From JAOTWJ01 sp036398175 (GTDB lineage: Bacteria; Gemmatimonadota; Gemmatimonadetes; Gemmatimonadales; GWC2-71-9), in assembly GCA_036398175.1 (NCBI GenBank), contig DASWHL010000037.1, positions 62,001-126,000 of the forward strand: a stretch of DNA of 64,000 bases, written 5' to 3'. The notes under the pieces are model-generated. The model worked only from the letters and a program-made list of their open reading frames with translations. It ran no database searches and was not told the DNA's origin. Of this stretch, positions 42,621 to 54,455 are shown in pieces; the first letter of the stretch is position 1; every line of letters begins with the position of its first letter. A program made the position numbers and the translations under genes.

Positions 42621-42903
42621 GGGGAGCACCATCGTCCTTGCGGTCCACGTGCAGCCGCGGGCCGCGCGGACCGAGGTCGTGGGGATGCACGGGGGCGCGG
42701 TGAAGATCCGGCTCAAGGCGCCGCCGGTGGACGGCGCGGCGAACGACGAGCTGGTGCGGTTCCTCGCGGCGCGGCTGGGCGTGCGTCGGCAGGACGTGGA
42801 GATCGTGGGCGGCGCAACGGCCCGCGCCAAGCGCGTGCGAGTGAGCGGCACGGCCTCGAGCGAACAGGACCTCGTGCGACGGCTGTGCGGGGGAGCGCCG
42901 TGA
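42610..42903 (+). CDS. DUF167/YggU-family protein
   Basis: 97 aa small alpha/beta protein. VHVQPRAARTEVVGMHGGAVKIRLKAPPVDGAANDELVRFLA is the full signature of the DUF167 (YggU) family, whose cellular role is unknown. The ATG at 42610 lies 11 bases before the end of the amidohydrolase gene, so translation is coupled. Convergent with the holin-like gene. Confidence 0.88.
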   Translation: MGGRGSTIVLAVHVQPRAARTEVVGMHGGAVKIRLKAPPVDGAANDELVRFLAARLGVRRQDVEIVGGATARAKRVRVSGTASSEQDLVRRLCGGAP

Positions 42904-42927
42904 CGGCGACGCTCCGGTTCCCCGAGG

Positions 42928-43263
42928 TCAGAAGACCAGGTCCACCGCCAGATTGAGGACGCTCAGCAGGACGCTGCCGACGAGCGCGGATCCGAATCCC
43001 CGCACCTTGAACCCGTCCACGAGCGCCGCGGCCAGCATGAGCATCACGGCGTTCACGACGAACAGAAACAGCCCCAGCGTGATGATCGTGAGCGGGAGCG
43101 TGAGCAACACGAGCACGGGGCGCACGATGGCGTTCGCGATGCCCAGCACCAGCGCACCCCAGAGCGCGGCCTTCGCGTCGCGGACGTCGATGCCCGAGAC
43201 GATCTTGCCGACCACGAACAACAGGATGGCGGTCACGACGAGGTGGAGCAGGAACTGAAGCAT
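42928..43263 (-). CDS. Phage-holin-family-4-like membrane protein
   Basis: 111 aa with four membrane segments. VGKIVSGIDVRDAKAALWGALVLGIANAIVRPVLVLLTLPLTIITLGLFLFVVNAVMLMLAA is the signature of the superfamily IV holin-like proteins, which are common bacterial membrane proteins and not evidence of a prophage. Nothing phage-like is nearby. One of the few RTCGAY sites in the window (43186) is inside it. The 282 bp between this gene and the upstream barrel gene (43264-43545) show no gene or clear signal. Confidence 0.82.
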   Translation of the reverse strand: MLQFLLHLVVTAILLFVVGKIVSGIDVRDAKAALWGALVLGIANAIVRPVLVLLTLPLTIITLGLFLFVVNAVMLMLAAALVDGFKVRGFGSALVGSVLLSVLNLAVDLVF

Positions 43264-43545
43264 GGCGCACCCTCAGGCGAGAGACGGAGCGGACGGTTCC
43301 AAGGTCATGTTTGGGCGGGCGCGAAGCGGCGTGGAGGCGGTCGGTGCCACCGACCGTTGCCGAGCCGCGGGTTCACCCGCGCATCCGGCGGACGGTACCG
43401 GATTCCGATCGAGGGACCAATCACGGCACCCGGCGCGCACCCGTTCACGAGGCGCCGGAGCCGGGCGGCTTCCCGCCCCCGAGACGGCTGGGCCAGCCGC
43501 GACGACATCCGCCATCTCACAGTCACCGGATACCCGCCTCGGCCT

Positions 43546-44136
43546 TCACCGGCGGCCCAGGAGCCAGCCGAACAGGAGGCGAAACTGCCAGGACCGCTGG
43601 GTGGCGTCGGTGACATCGAACACGTTCGTCACGCCCAGGACGTATCGCACGTCGAGCCCGGCCAGTTCTCCGCGCGTCAACACCTTGACCACCGAGAGCC
43701 CGAAGGGCACGGACCAGACCGTGCGCCGGGCAAGGTCGCATGCCGACGTCGGATCGGCCCGGCACCCGAACCGGACGCTGAGGCCGATGCCGCCGTAGGG
43801 CCGGACGAACACGTCGCGACTCGCGGCGAGGAGGCCTCCCAGCATGAGGGGGACGTTCACGTAATCGAGGCGGATGCGGCCGCCGCCCATCTGTGTCCAG
43901 GCGGGCGCTAGCTCGAGATATGCGTGATCGAACGTCACGAGGCCGGCCTGCACCCCCGCCGTACCTCCCCACCGCCATCCGAGATTGTCCAGGTAATCGG
44001 TCAGGTCGTTGTGCGTGGCGCCCACGGACAACGCGATGTAGTGCCTCGCGAACTGCGCGGCGGCGGGCGACGGCGCGAGCGGCGCGAACAGGACGACCGC
44101 GACGCGCCACGGGATCCGTGTCCCTCTCACCGGCAT
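43546..44136 (-). CDS. Small outer-membrane beta-barrel protein
   Basis: 196 aa. The signal peptide (WRVAVVLFAPLAPSPAAAQF) is followed by alternating-residue beta strands typical of an 8-stranded OmpX/PorT-like barrel (YIALSVGATHNDL, GTAGVQAGLVTF, YLELAPAWTQMGGG, FVRPYGGIGLSVRFG, WQFRLLFGWLLGRR). Two cysteines around GCRADPTSACD may form a loop disulphide. It is the last gene of a minus-strand set, 10 bp after the alkyltransferase-like gene. Function unknown. Confidence 0.72.
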   Translation of the reverse strand: MPVRGTRIPWRVAVVLFAPLAPSPAAAQFARHYIALSVGATHNDLTDYLDNLGWRWGGTAGVQAGLVTFDHAYLELAPAWTQMGGGRIRLDYVNVPLMLGGLLAASRDVFVRPYGGIGLSVRFGCRADPTSACDLARRTVWSVPFGLSVVKVLTRGELAGLDVRYVLGVTNVFDVTDATQRSWQFRLLFGWLLGRR

Positions 44137-44146
44137 GCGTGGTCCC

Positions 44147-44500
44147 TCATGGATCGGCGACCCGGCCGCCGGGGGAGCCGCGCCCCGCGCGGGGGCGCCA
44201 TCCCCACCGGTCCAGCGCCACGCAATCGCCGTCGAACACGACGCCCTCGGCCTCGAGCCGCGCGCGCTGCATCAGGGCCGAGTGACCCTCGGGGGGGAGG
44301 CTGATGGCACCGCGGGCGTTGACCACGCGATGCCAGGGCACCGCGGTGTCCACCTCCAGTGCGGCGAGGGCGTACCCCACCAGTCGCGCCTGTCCCCGCA
44401 GTCCGGCCAGCTCCGCGATCCTCCCATAGGTCGTGACCCGTCCCCGCGGAATCCGGCGGACCACGGCGTAGATCCGCCGGCGCCGCGCGTCCGCCGTCAC
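44147..44500 (-). CDS. Alkyltransferase-like (ATL) DNA-binding protein
   Basis: 117 aa, the C-terminal DNA-binding domain of O6-alkylguanine DNA alkyltransferase only. The helix-turn-helix part (IPRGRVTTYGRIAELAGL) and RLVGYALAAL are intact, but the active-site PCHRV is PWHRV, so the acceptor cysteine is a tryptophan. That is the hallmark of ATL proteins, which recognise O6-alkylguanine and hand lesions to nucleotide-excision repair instead of repairing them. The GTG start (44500) overlaps the lipoprotein stop by 4 nt. Confidence 0.88.
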   Translation of the reverse strand: MTADARRRRIYAVVRRIPRGRVTTYGRIAELAGLRGQARLVGYALAALEVDTAVPWHRVVNARGAISLPPEGHSALMQRARLEAEGVVFDGDCVALDRWGWRPRAGRGSPGGRVADP

Positions 44501-45057
44501 CGGCGTTGGGGGACCCGGCGCATGCGGTCGCCGTCCCCGAGCGACCCGGGCCGATCGGCGAACGCGGCGATGAAGGCGCGGAGTGCCGCCGTCTCGGCCG
44601 TGAGCAGGAGGTTCCCCTGCACGGTCGCGTGCGCGACCACCGACGGGTCCCGGCCGACCAGGGCCTTGAGCGAGTCGTAGACCAGGGTCGCGGCCACGAG
44701 CAGTGAGTCCACGCGCTGGAGCGCCCAGAACTGGTGGGTGGCCAGAAACGCATCCCGGTATTCCGCGCTCCATGCATCCGGGAGGTCCGCCGGCTCGACG
44801 TCGAGCCAGCGACGCCCCGCGAGCGTGGTCACCCGACCGATCCACATGCTGGCATCGCCGTCCTGGTTGACCAGCGCGAGTCCGTAGGTCGTGCTGTCCC
44901 GCGCGGTCACGACCAGCACGTCGCCGGATTGCCCGACCCACGTTCCGACGAGGGCCGGCTCCGACACGAGCGTCGCGCTGGTGTACAGCGGGTTCACGGA
45001 TGGCACGCACGCGCCGAGAGCAAACGGCAGCAGAAGCGCAGCCAGACTGGGTCTCAT
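44497..45057 (-). CDS. Lipoprotein of unknown function
   Basis: 186 aa. The signal ends in lipobox LGAC (Cys17: LLLPFALGACVPSVNPLYT). The mature part starts like many small envelope lipoproteins (PLYTSATLVSEPALVGTWVG) and continues as a lipocalin-like stretch with ATARDSTTYGLALV. It lies 19 bp after the polyphosphate-phosphotransferase gene and overlaps the ATL gene, so it is part of a four-gene operon. No biochemical role can be read. Confidence 0.72.
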   Translation of the reverse strand: MRPSLAALLLPFALGACVPSVNPLYTSATLVSEPALVGTWVGQSGDVLVVTARDSTTYGLALVNQDGDASMWIGRVTTLAGRRWLDVEPADLPDAWSAEYRDAFLATHQFWALQRVDSLLVAATLVYDSLKALVGRDPSVVAHATVQGNLLLTAETAALRAFIAAFADRPGSLGDGDRMRRVPQRR

Positions 45058-45076
45058 GAGTCCCTCCCGTGGGTGG

Positions 45077-46582
45077 TCACACCTCGGCCGCCAGCCGGTC
45101 CCGGACCGCTTCGGCCACCTTCACCCGGGCCCAGTGCTTGTCGTTCCCCTCTACCAGGGTCCAGGGCGCCACCGAGGTGCTGGTCCGCTCGATCATGTCG
45201 CAGGCGGCGGCCTCGTATCCATCCCACTTCTTCCGGTTCCGCCAATCCTCCTCCGTGATCTTATACTGCTTGAACGGGGTGTGCTGGCGGTCCTTGAAGC
45301 GGCGCAGTTGTTCCTCCGGCGTGATCGCGATCCAGAATTTCATCACGATCACCCCGCCTTCGGTCAGCTGCTCCTCGAAGTCGTTGATCTCCGTATACGC
45401 CCGTTGCCACTCCGCCGCCTGCGCGAAACCCTCGAGCCGCTCCACCAGGACGCGCCCGTACCAGCTGCGATCGTAGATCGTGACCCGGCCGCGCCGTGGC
45501 AGGTGCCGCCAGAACCGCCACAGGTACGGGTGCGCCCGCTCCTCGTCCGTGGGCGCCGCGATCCCGGTCACGCGGTACAGGTACGGGCTCATGGCCGCGG
45601 TCAGGCGGCGGATGGTGCCGCCCTTGCCCGCCGCGTCGGGGCCCTCGAAGACCGCCAGGAGCGAGCGTTCGGCGCCGTCCAGCCCCCGCGTGAGGCGCCC
45701 GAGATCCGCCTGGGCGGCGCCCAGGCGCTTGGTGTACGGCTTATTCCCGAGCGCCCGGTCCATCTTCAGCTTGCGCAGGACGTTCCGTCGCTTGGGCCTG
45801 GGGAGGGCGGCCGGCCTTCTGGACGAGGACGAGCGGGCCTTCGCCTTCGCCTCGGCGCGGTCGGCGGCCTCCGCGAGCGCCCGCAGCAGCGACTTGGCCA
45901 CCGTCATGTTCCGGAACTCGGTGTCGGCCGCTTCCACGACCGTCCACGGCGCGAAGTCCATGCTGGTCAGCCGGAGCATCTCCTCCGTCACCTCGCGGAA
46001 GTCGTCGTACCGCTTGAAGAACTTCCGCGCGTTCTCGTGCACGCGCCAGCGTGTGGCGGGATCGGACAGCAACTCCTTCAACCGCCTCTTCTCGACCTTC
46101 TTGGACAGGTGCAGATGGTACTTGAGCACCGGGTAGGACTCCGCCGCGAGCATGCGCTCGAACCCGCGCACCCGCCCCATGCACCGCTCGAATTCCGCGC
46201 TGTCAATGTGACCGACGGCGTGCGCGACGATGGGCTGGGTGTACCAGGACCCGAAGAAGATCCCGATCTTCCCCCGGGGGGGCAGCATGCGCCAGAAGCG
46301 CCAGTACTCGGGCCGCTCGCGCTCCTCGTCGTTGGGCTCCCAGAGCACGTTGGTTTCCAGCCCGCGGACATCCATCCATTCATGGAGCAGCGCGACGGTC
46401 TCGCTCTTGCCGGCACCTTCCGCGCCGGCAATCACGATCACGGGGGCGAGGCTGGTCCGCGCGATGCGCTCCTGGACGGCGAGCAGTCCCGTCCGGACGG
46501 CCGGCGCCTCCTTCTTGTACGTGTCCTTGTCGAGCCTGTTGCCGACTTCCGCCGCCTCGAGCATCTGCCCCTCCCCTGCCAC
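45077..46582 (-). CDS. pap: Polyphosphate:AMP phosphotransferase (double PPK2 domain)
   Basis: 501 aa, two fused PPK2 kinase domains as in class II PPK2/PAP enzymes, which make ADP from AMP and polyphosphate. The N-terminal half has Walker A GAEGAGKSE and RPEYWRFWRMLPPRGKIGIFFGSWY. The C-terminal half has GPDAAGKGGTIRRL, RAHPYLWRFWRHLPRRGRVTIYDRSWYGRVLVER and the lid DWRNRKKW. Both Walker A lysines are present. It is the first gene of the minus-strand operon, divergent from metH with about 350 bp between the starts. Confidence 0.92.
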   Translation of the reverse strand: MAGEGQMLEAAEVGNRLDKDTYKKEAPAVRTGLLAVQERIARTSLAPVIVIAGAEGAGKSETVALLHEWMDVRGLETNVLWEPNDEERERPEYWRFWRMLPPRGKIGIFFGSWYTQPIVAHAVGHIDSAEFERCMGRVRGFERMLAAESYPVLKYHLHLSKKVEKRRLKELLSDPATRWRVHENARKFFKRYDDFREVTEEMLRLTSMDFAPWTVVEAADTEFRNMTVAKSLLRALAEAADRAEAKAKARSSSSRRPAALPRPKRRNVLRKLKMDRALGNKPYTKRLGAAQADLGRLTRGLDGAERSLLAVFEGPDAAGKGGTIRRLTAAMSPYLYRVTGIAAPTDEERAHPYLWRFWRHLPRRGRVTIYDRSWYGRVLVERLEGFAQAAEWQRAYTEINDFEEQLTEGGVIVMKFWIAITPEEQLRRFKDRQHTPFKQYKITEEDWRNRKKWDGYEAAACDMIERTSTSVAPWTLVEGNDKHWARVKVAEAVRDRLAAEV

Positions 46583-46700
46583 GTGCCCGGAAACCCGCCC
46601 TGCGGTCCCCTTGAGACTGCGGCGCGGTCCCGCAAAAGTGAAGAGCAGCCTCCTCCCCCCGAAAGCTGGCGCATTTGACCCGAGCCCGTTAGCTTCGAAC

Positions 46701-46706
46701 TACAAT
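46701..46706 (+). promoter_or_regulatory. Candidate -10 element of the metH leader
   Basis: TACAAT at 46701-46706 would start transcription near 46713, exactly at the first base of the aptamer P1 stem. A TTGACC at 46675-46680 is the nearest -35-like sequence, but the 20-bp spacing is long. Confidence 0.35.
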
Positions 46707-46710
46707 TGCT

Positions 46711-46765
46711 TTCGTGGTGATTTGCGGCCGATTGCAGCCACGTTAAACAAGTCGCTAAAACGCCG
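46711..46765 (+). promoter_or_regulatory. SAM-II-like riboswitch aptamer in the metH leader
   Basis: The segment matches the compact SAM-II (SAM-alpha/metA-type) pseudoknot. P1 is CGTGG (46713-46717) with CCACG (46738-46742). The loop has TGATTTG and CCGATTGCA. The pseudoknot pairs ATTTG (46720-46724) with CAAGT (46748-46752), and the conserved 3' tail GCTAAAA is at 46754-46760. These are the elements of the crystallised marine SAM-II aptamer in the same order. It precedes metH, and an intrinsic terminator begins within ten bases. This suggests SAM-responsive attenuation of methionine synthase. The match was made by eye from memory of the motif. Confidence 0.72.
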
Positions 46766-46800
46766 GACCCCCGGGACCGTTTGGCGACCCGGGGTTTTTT
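46766..46800 (+). terminator. Intrinsic terminator in the metH leader
   Basis: CCCCGGG (46769-46775) pairs with CCCGGGG (46788-46794) across a 12-nt loop and is followed by six Ts (46795-46800). It is upstream of the metH start and directly after the aptamer, so it is an attenuator, not a gene end. Confidence 0.75.
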
Positions 46801-46831
46801 GCGTGACATCTGGGAAGGGCGAGATGGGGAA

Positions 46832-46916
46832 TCGTGCAGCGTCCAGCGTGCAGCGCGCAGCGGCCCCGCCCCGCGCGGGTAGGCACGCTGCACCCTGCAC
46901 CCTGCACGCTGCACGG
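46832..46916. repeat. Inverted GTGCAGC/GCTGCAC repeats before metH
   Basis: Forward units (GTGCAGCGTCCAGC, GTGCAGCGCGCAGCGG, 46834-46862) face inverted units (CACGCTGCACCC, TGCACCCTGCACG, CTGCACGG, 46883-46916). The pair lies between the attenuator and the metH start and could form a long hairpin in the mRNA leader. This completes the 351-bp gene-free stretch 46583-46933. Confidence 0.6.
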
Positions 46917-46933
46917 TCGTCAGGACCCCGCCC

Positions 46934-50616
<3,683 letters not shown>

Positions 50617-50620
<4 letters not shown>

Positions 50621-52473
50621 CGCGACCGCTGGCGGACCGTATTGCCGACGGGCGGGTTCACGTGGTGGACGGCGCCATGGGCACCATGCTCTACGGGCGG
50701 GGCGTTTTCGTCCACGTGTGCTACGACGAGCTGAACGTCATCCAGCCCGACCTGGTCCGCGAAATCCACGAGGCCTACGCCGCGGCCGGCGCCGACATTC
50801 TCGAGACCAACACGTTCGGCGCCAACCCCGTCAAGCTCTCGAGCTTCGGGCTCGAGGCGGACACGGAGACGATCAACACCGCGGCGGCGCGGCTCGCGCG
50901 TGAGGCCGCCGGCGAGCGGCTGAGCGTCGTGGGCGCCATCGGGCCGCTCGGCATCCGCATCGAGCCGTTCGGGCCCACGGCCCGCGACGAGGCGGAGTCG
51001 CTTTTCGGGCGGCAGGTGGACGGGCTGCTGGCCGGCGCGGTGGACGGCTTCATCCTGGAGACGTTCACCGACGTGGACGAGCTGGCGGCGGCGCTACGCG
51101 CCATCCGGGCCCGGTGTCCGCTCCCGGTGATCGCGCAGATGACGATCGGCGAGACCGGCACCACGGCCTACGGCACGGACATCGAGAGCGTGGCGCGGCG
51201 GCTCACGGATCTCGGCGCGGACGTCGTGGGGCTCAACTGCGCGGTGGGACCGGCGGCCATGCTCGACGCGATCGAGCGGATGGCCGCGGTGACGGACCGC
51301 CCGCTTGCCGCCCAGCCCAACGCGGGCGTGCCCCGGGAGGTCGGCGACCGCAAGATGTACCTCGCGAGCCCCGAGTACATGGCCCGCTACGCGCGACGGT
51401 TCATCGAGGCGGGCGCGCGGTTCGTGGGCGGGTGCTGCGGCACGACGCCGGATCACATCCGGCGCATCCGGGACCAGGTGGCGACGGTCCAGCCGCGCCG
51501 CTCGACGGCGGTCTTCGCTCGGGCGGAGGTCCAGGCGCCGACCGGCGTCGCGCCCGTACCGGTGGCGCACCGCTCCCGGTGGGGCGCCGCGCTGGCCAAC
51601 GGCAGCTTTGCCGTGAGCGTCCAGACGCTGCCGCCGCGCGGGTGGCAGGCCGACGATCTGATCCGGGCGGCGCGGGACCTCCAGGCTGTGGGGGTGGACG
51701 CCTTGAGCCTCCTGGACACGCCTCGCGCCGAGGGCCGCATGAGCGTGCTGCCCACCGCGATGCTGGTGCAGCGGGACGTGGGGCTCGAGGCGCTGGTCCA
51801 TTACACCTGCCGCGACCGCAACATGCTCGGCATGCTCGCGGACCTGCTGGGCGCCGCGGCCATGGGACTCCGCAACCTCCTGCTGGTCACCGGCGACGCG
51901 CCGCGCATGGGCCCCTATCCCGACTCCACCGCCGTCTTCGACATTGACAGCATCGGCCTCACCAACATCGTGTACCGCCTGAACCACGGGCTCGATCCGG
52001 GCGGCAACCCGATCGGCCCGCCCACCCGCTTCGTGATCGGGGTGGCCGCGAATCACGCCGCCACCGACCTCGAGCGGGAGGCGGGCCGCTTTTTCTGGAA
52101 GGTGGACGCCGGGGCCGAGTTCGCGGTGACGCAGCCCGTCTTCGACGCGGCGCCGCTGGCGGCGTTCCTGGAGCGCGTGCGGGACTTCCGGGTGCCCGTG
52201 GTCGCGTCGCTGTGGCCGCTCACCTCGCTGCGGAACGCGGAGGCGCTGGCCAACGAGATCCCCGGAGTACACGTGCCCGCCGCCGTGATCGAGCGGATGC
52301 GGGGTGCGGAGACCCACGGATCGGGCGCGGCCGCGGCCGAAGGGCTCGCGATCGCCCGGGAGCTGCTCGCCGCGATCCGGCCGCTCGTCCAGGGAGTGCA
52401 GATCGTGGCGCCCGGGGGCGACATGGCTCCGGCGTTGGCGCTCGCCCGGGACGCGGTCGCCGGACGGTCCTAG
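50617..52473 (+). CDS. Bifunctional homocysteine S-methyltransferase / 5,10-methylene-THF reductase
   Basis: 618 aa fusion like Bacillus YitJ. The N-terminal ~300 residues are a homocysteine methyltransferase barrel (VVDGAMGTMLY, ETNTFGANPVKL, GLNCAVGP, GGCCGTTPDHI with the zinc cysteines). The C-terminal ~300 residues are a MetF-type reductase (VSVQTLPPRG, HYTCRDRNM, LLVTGDAPRMG, AEFAVTQPVFD). The reductase supplies methyl-THF for MetH. The first domain overlaps MetH's own activity and may use another methyl donor. The ATG overlaps the metH stop (ATGA), so both are under the same leader control. Confidence 0.92.
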
Positions 52474-52568
52474 GCCGTGCGAATTCCCCGACCGGCGCAA
52501 CGCGGACCGCGCCGGAGCGCGTGAGACTGCGCCGCCTCACCCCCGTCACCGCCTGACCCGGAGGGTAC

Positions 52569-53066
52569 ATGCGGCTCCATCCATGGATCGTCCTGCTGGG
52601 CGGTGCCTGCGCCGTTACCGCCGACCTCAGCGCGCAGGGCGCCGCCCCCATCTTCGACCGGCTTCAGGGAGAGTGGGTGGGAACGGGCACCCTGCTGAAC
52701 CGGGCGGCCCGGTTCAGCATGCAGTGGCGGCACCAGGACGGGTTCGCGGTGCTGATCTTTGCCAACGGGTTTGCCGACACGAGCGGCGCGGTGACGCCGG
52801 TGCTCAACGCGGCCGCCGTGTACCGGACCGGGCCGGCCAGGCCCGAGGGCGTGTGGCTGGACTCGCGGGGCACGCGGGTTGAGCTCCAGTGGGAGTCATC
52901 GGACTCGCTCCTGGCGGTGACCTGGACGGCCCCGACCGAGCGAGGTCGCACCACCTATCGCGTTCGGTCGGCCGACGAGGTGGACGTGCTCGACGAAGTG
53001 CTGAGCAATGGCGAGTGGCGTACGTTCGGGACGGCACGGTACCGCCGCACGCCGGCTCCGCACTAG
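52569..53066 (+). CDS. Secreted lipocalin-like protein of unknown function
   Basis: 165 aa. Signal peptide (WIVLLGGACAVTADLSAQG) preceded by a very good GGAGG ribosome-binding site 4 nt from the ATG. The mature part is beta-rich with a start typical of small calycin-like proteins (FDRLQGEWVGTGTLLNRAARFSMQW) and evenly spaced strands. No enzyme signature is visible. It follows the methionine operon after 95 bp and converges on the MTHFR-like gene. Confidence 0.65.
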   Translation: MRLHPWIVLLGGACAVTADLSAQGAAPIFDRLQGEWVGTGTLLNRAARFSMQWRHQDGFAVLIFANGFADTSGAVTPVLNAAAVYRTGPARPEGVWLDSRGTRVELQWESSDSLLAVTWTAPTERGRTTYRVRSADEVDVLDEVLSNGEWRTFGTARYRRTPAPH

Positions 53067-53104
53067 GCGAGCCCCGCTGGTCGAGCGCGGCCCGGGCACG
53101 CTCG

Positions 53105-53977
53105 CTAGACGCCCGCGGCGTCCAGGATCCGCTCGTAGCGCTCGGCGGCTCCCCGAACTCCGAGATTGCTCAAGTAGATCCGTTCGGCACCCACCTGCCG
53201 CAGGCGCCGGACCGTCTCGCCGCAGATGGACTCGGCGCTCCGACCCGCGCCGAACTCCCGGGTGAGGCCGTCGGCGGGAACCGGCAGGAAGTCTCCCAGT
53301 CGCGCGAGCGTCGTCGGGTTGGCGCTGCGGTAGTAGAAGACGCCGAACAGGCCGGGCAGCGCCAGCCCGCGCCGGCTGGCCTCGTTCAGGAAGGCCTCGA
53401 CGGCGGACAGATCGTGGTGCGACACGATCTGCGTCAGGTAGAACTCGGCCGTGAAGTCGCCCCGGAGCAAGAGCTCCACCTGCTGCCCCGGATCGCGGTG
53501 GGGATTGGCCCAGCCACCGAGCGTGAGCGCCGGCATCCGTTCCCGGAGGATCCGCCGCAGCTCGAACGCGTGTGGGACGCACCGCGGCGCGCCGACCCGC
53601 GTGTCGCCGCCGAGCACGGTCAGCGCCTCGTACCCGCGCGCCGCGGCGCGAGCGGCGTAGAGCAGGCAGTAGTCGAGCGTGTGTTTGGACGTGAGGAACG
53701 GCACCACCCGTTCCGGGCTGGTCGCTTCGGCCAGGTTGCCGGCCAGGTGCCGGAGATTCTCCTCCTCCGCGGCCCCCACGGCGTTGTCCGTCAGGAAAAG
53801 CACCGTATCCCAGCGCATGAGGCGGCGGACCTCGTGCGCCATGTCTATCCAGACGTCCATGGCGTCCCGTCCGGCAAGGCCGGTGGGCGGGGGACGCATC
53901 TCGACCGAGACCAGCGGCCCCGGCGCCCGGACGCGCGCGAGCGCCCCCCCGCCCGGCGCCGACGGTGGTAGATTCAT
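53105..53977 (-). CDS. Methylenetetrahydrofolate-reductase-like protein (stand-alone)
   Basis: 290 aa TIM barrel of the MetF superfamily. VSVEMRPPPTG, VVPFLTSKHTLDYCLLYAARAAARGYEALTVLGGD, LGGWANPHRDPGQQVELL and FYLTQIVSHHDLSAVEAFL keep the order of the flavin/folate-binding segments. The sequence is clearly different from the MetF half of the neighbouring fusion protein. It could be a second reductase or a related folate enzyme. On the opposite strand to metH, so it is not under the leader's control. Confidence 0.75.
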   Translation of the reverse strand: MNLPPSAPGGGALARVRAPGPLVSVEMRPPPTGLAGRDAMDVWIDMAHEVRRLMRWDTVLFLTDNAVGAAEEENLRHLAGNLAEATSPERVVPFLTSKHTLDYCLLYAARAAARGYEALTVLGGDTRVGAPRCVPHAFELRRILRERMPALTLGGWANPHRDPGQQVELLLRGDFTAEFYLTQIVSHHDLSAVEAFLNEASRRGLALPGLFGVFYYRSANPTTLARLGDFLPVPADGLTREFGAGRSAESICGETVRRLRQVGAERIYLSNLGVRGAAERYERILDAAGV

Positions 53978-54046
53978 CAGGAACGCCCCGGAGCCCGGCG
54001 GGGATCACCGCCGCCGCCGAGCTCGCTCCGCACGGGAAAGGCGCTC

Positions 54047-54397
54047 ATGACCAAGGTCTTCAAGCTCCTGTTGATCCTCGCCGCCGTCGGCGGTCTGCTC
54101 ACCGCCGGATCCTATGCGGGCGCGCGGTTCACCGCCGGAAAGGTCACCGGCAACAAGCCCCCGCTGTCCAATCGCACGATCGTCTTCCAGGGCTGGCGCC
54201 CCCCGAGGTTCGAAGGGGTGCCCGACCTGCCCGGCAAGCCGAGAGCGTGGGTGATCCGTTACGCGCGCACCCGGCTCCCCGGCATTCCGCGGGCCACGAT
54301 CTACGTGTCCCCCACCGGGAAGCTCATCGCCACGGTCCCGCGCGACCTCGAACAGCGCATCGAAGCCTGGGAGCGGGCGCAGGAACCGGGTCCGTAG
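54047..54397 (+). CDS. Small membrane-anchored protein of unknown function
   Basis: 116 aa. The N-terminal anchor (VFKLLLILAAVGGLLTAGSYAGARF) is followed by a basic, proline-rich periplasmic part (FQGWRPPRFEGVPDLPGKPRAWVIRYAR) and ATIYVSPTGKLIATVPRDLEQRI. I recognise no family. Divergent from the MTHFR-like gene (69-bp gap) and followed by the SDR gene after 58 bp. Confidence 0.6.
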   Translation: MTKVFKLLLILAAVGGLLTAGSYAGARFTAGKVTGNKPPLSNRTIVFQGWRPPRFEGVPDLPGKPRAWVIRYARTRLPGIPRATIYVSPTGKLIATVPRDLEQRIEAWERAQEPGP

Positions 54398-54455
54398 CCC
54401 GCGCGGGCCGGCTGGGCTCCGCCGGCCCCGCACTTCACCGCGAGGAAGATACGCC

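Noticed and set aside
42928..43263. Prophage remnant suggested by the holin-family protein
   Set aside because: This family is a common bacterial membrane protein and no other phage gene is near.
43264..43545. Small gene or RNA in the 282-bp gap
   Set aside because: No reading frame with coding character, promoter or convincing structure could be found.
44147..44500. Inactivated O6-alkylguanine alkyltransferase pseudogene
   Set aside because: The gene is intact and the Cys-to-Trp change in PWHRV is the defining feature of functional ATL proteins.
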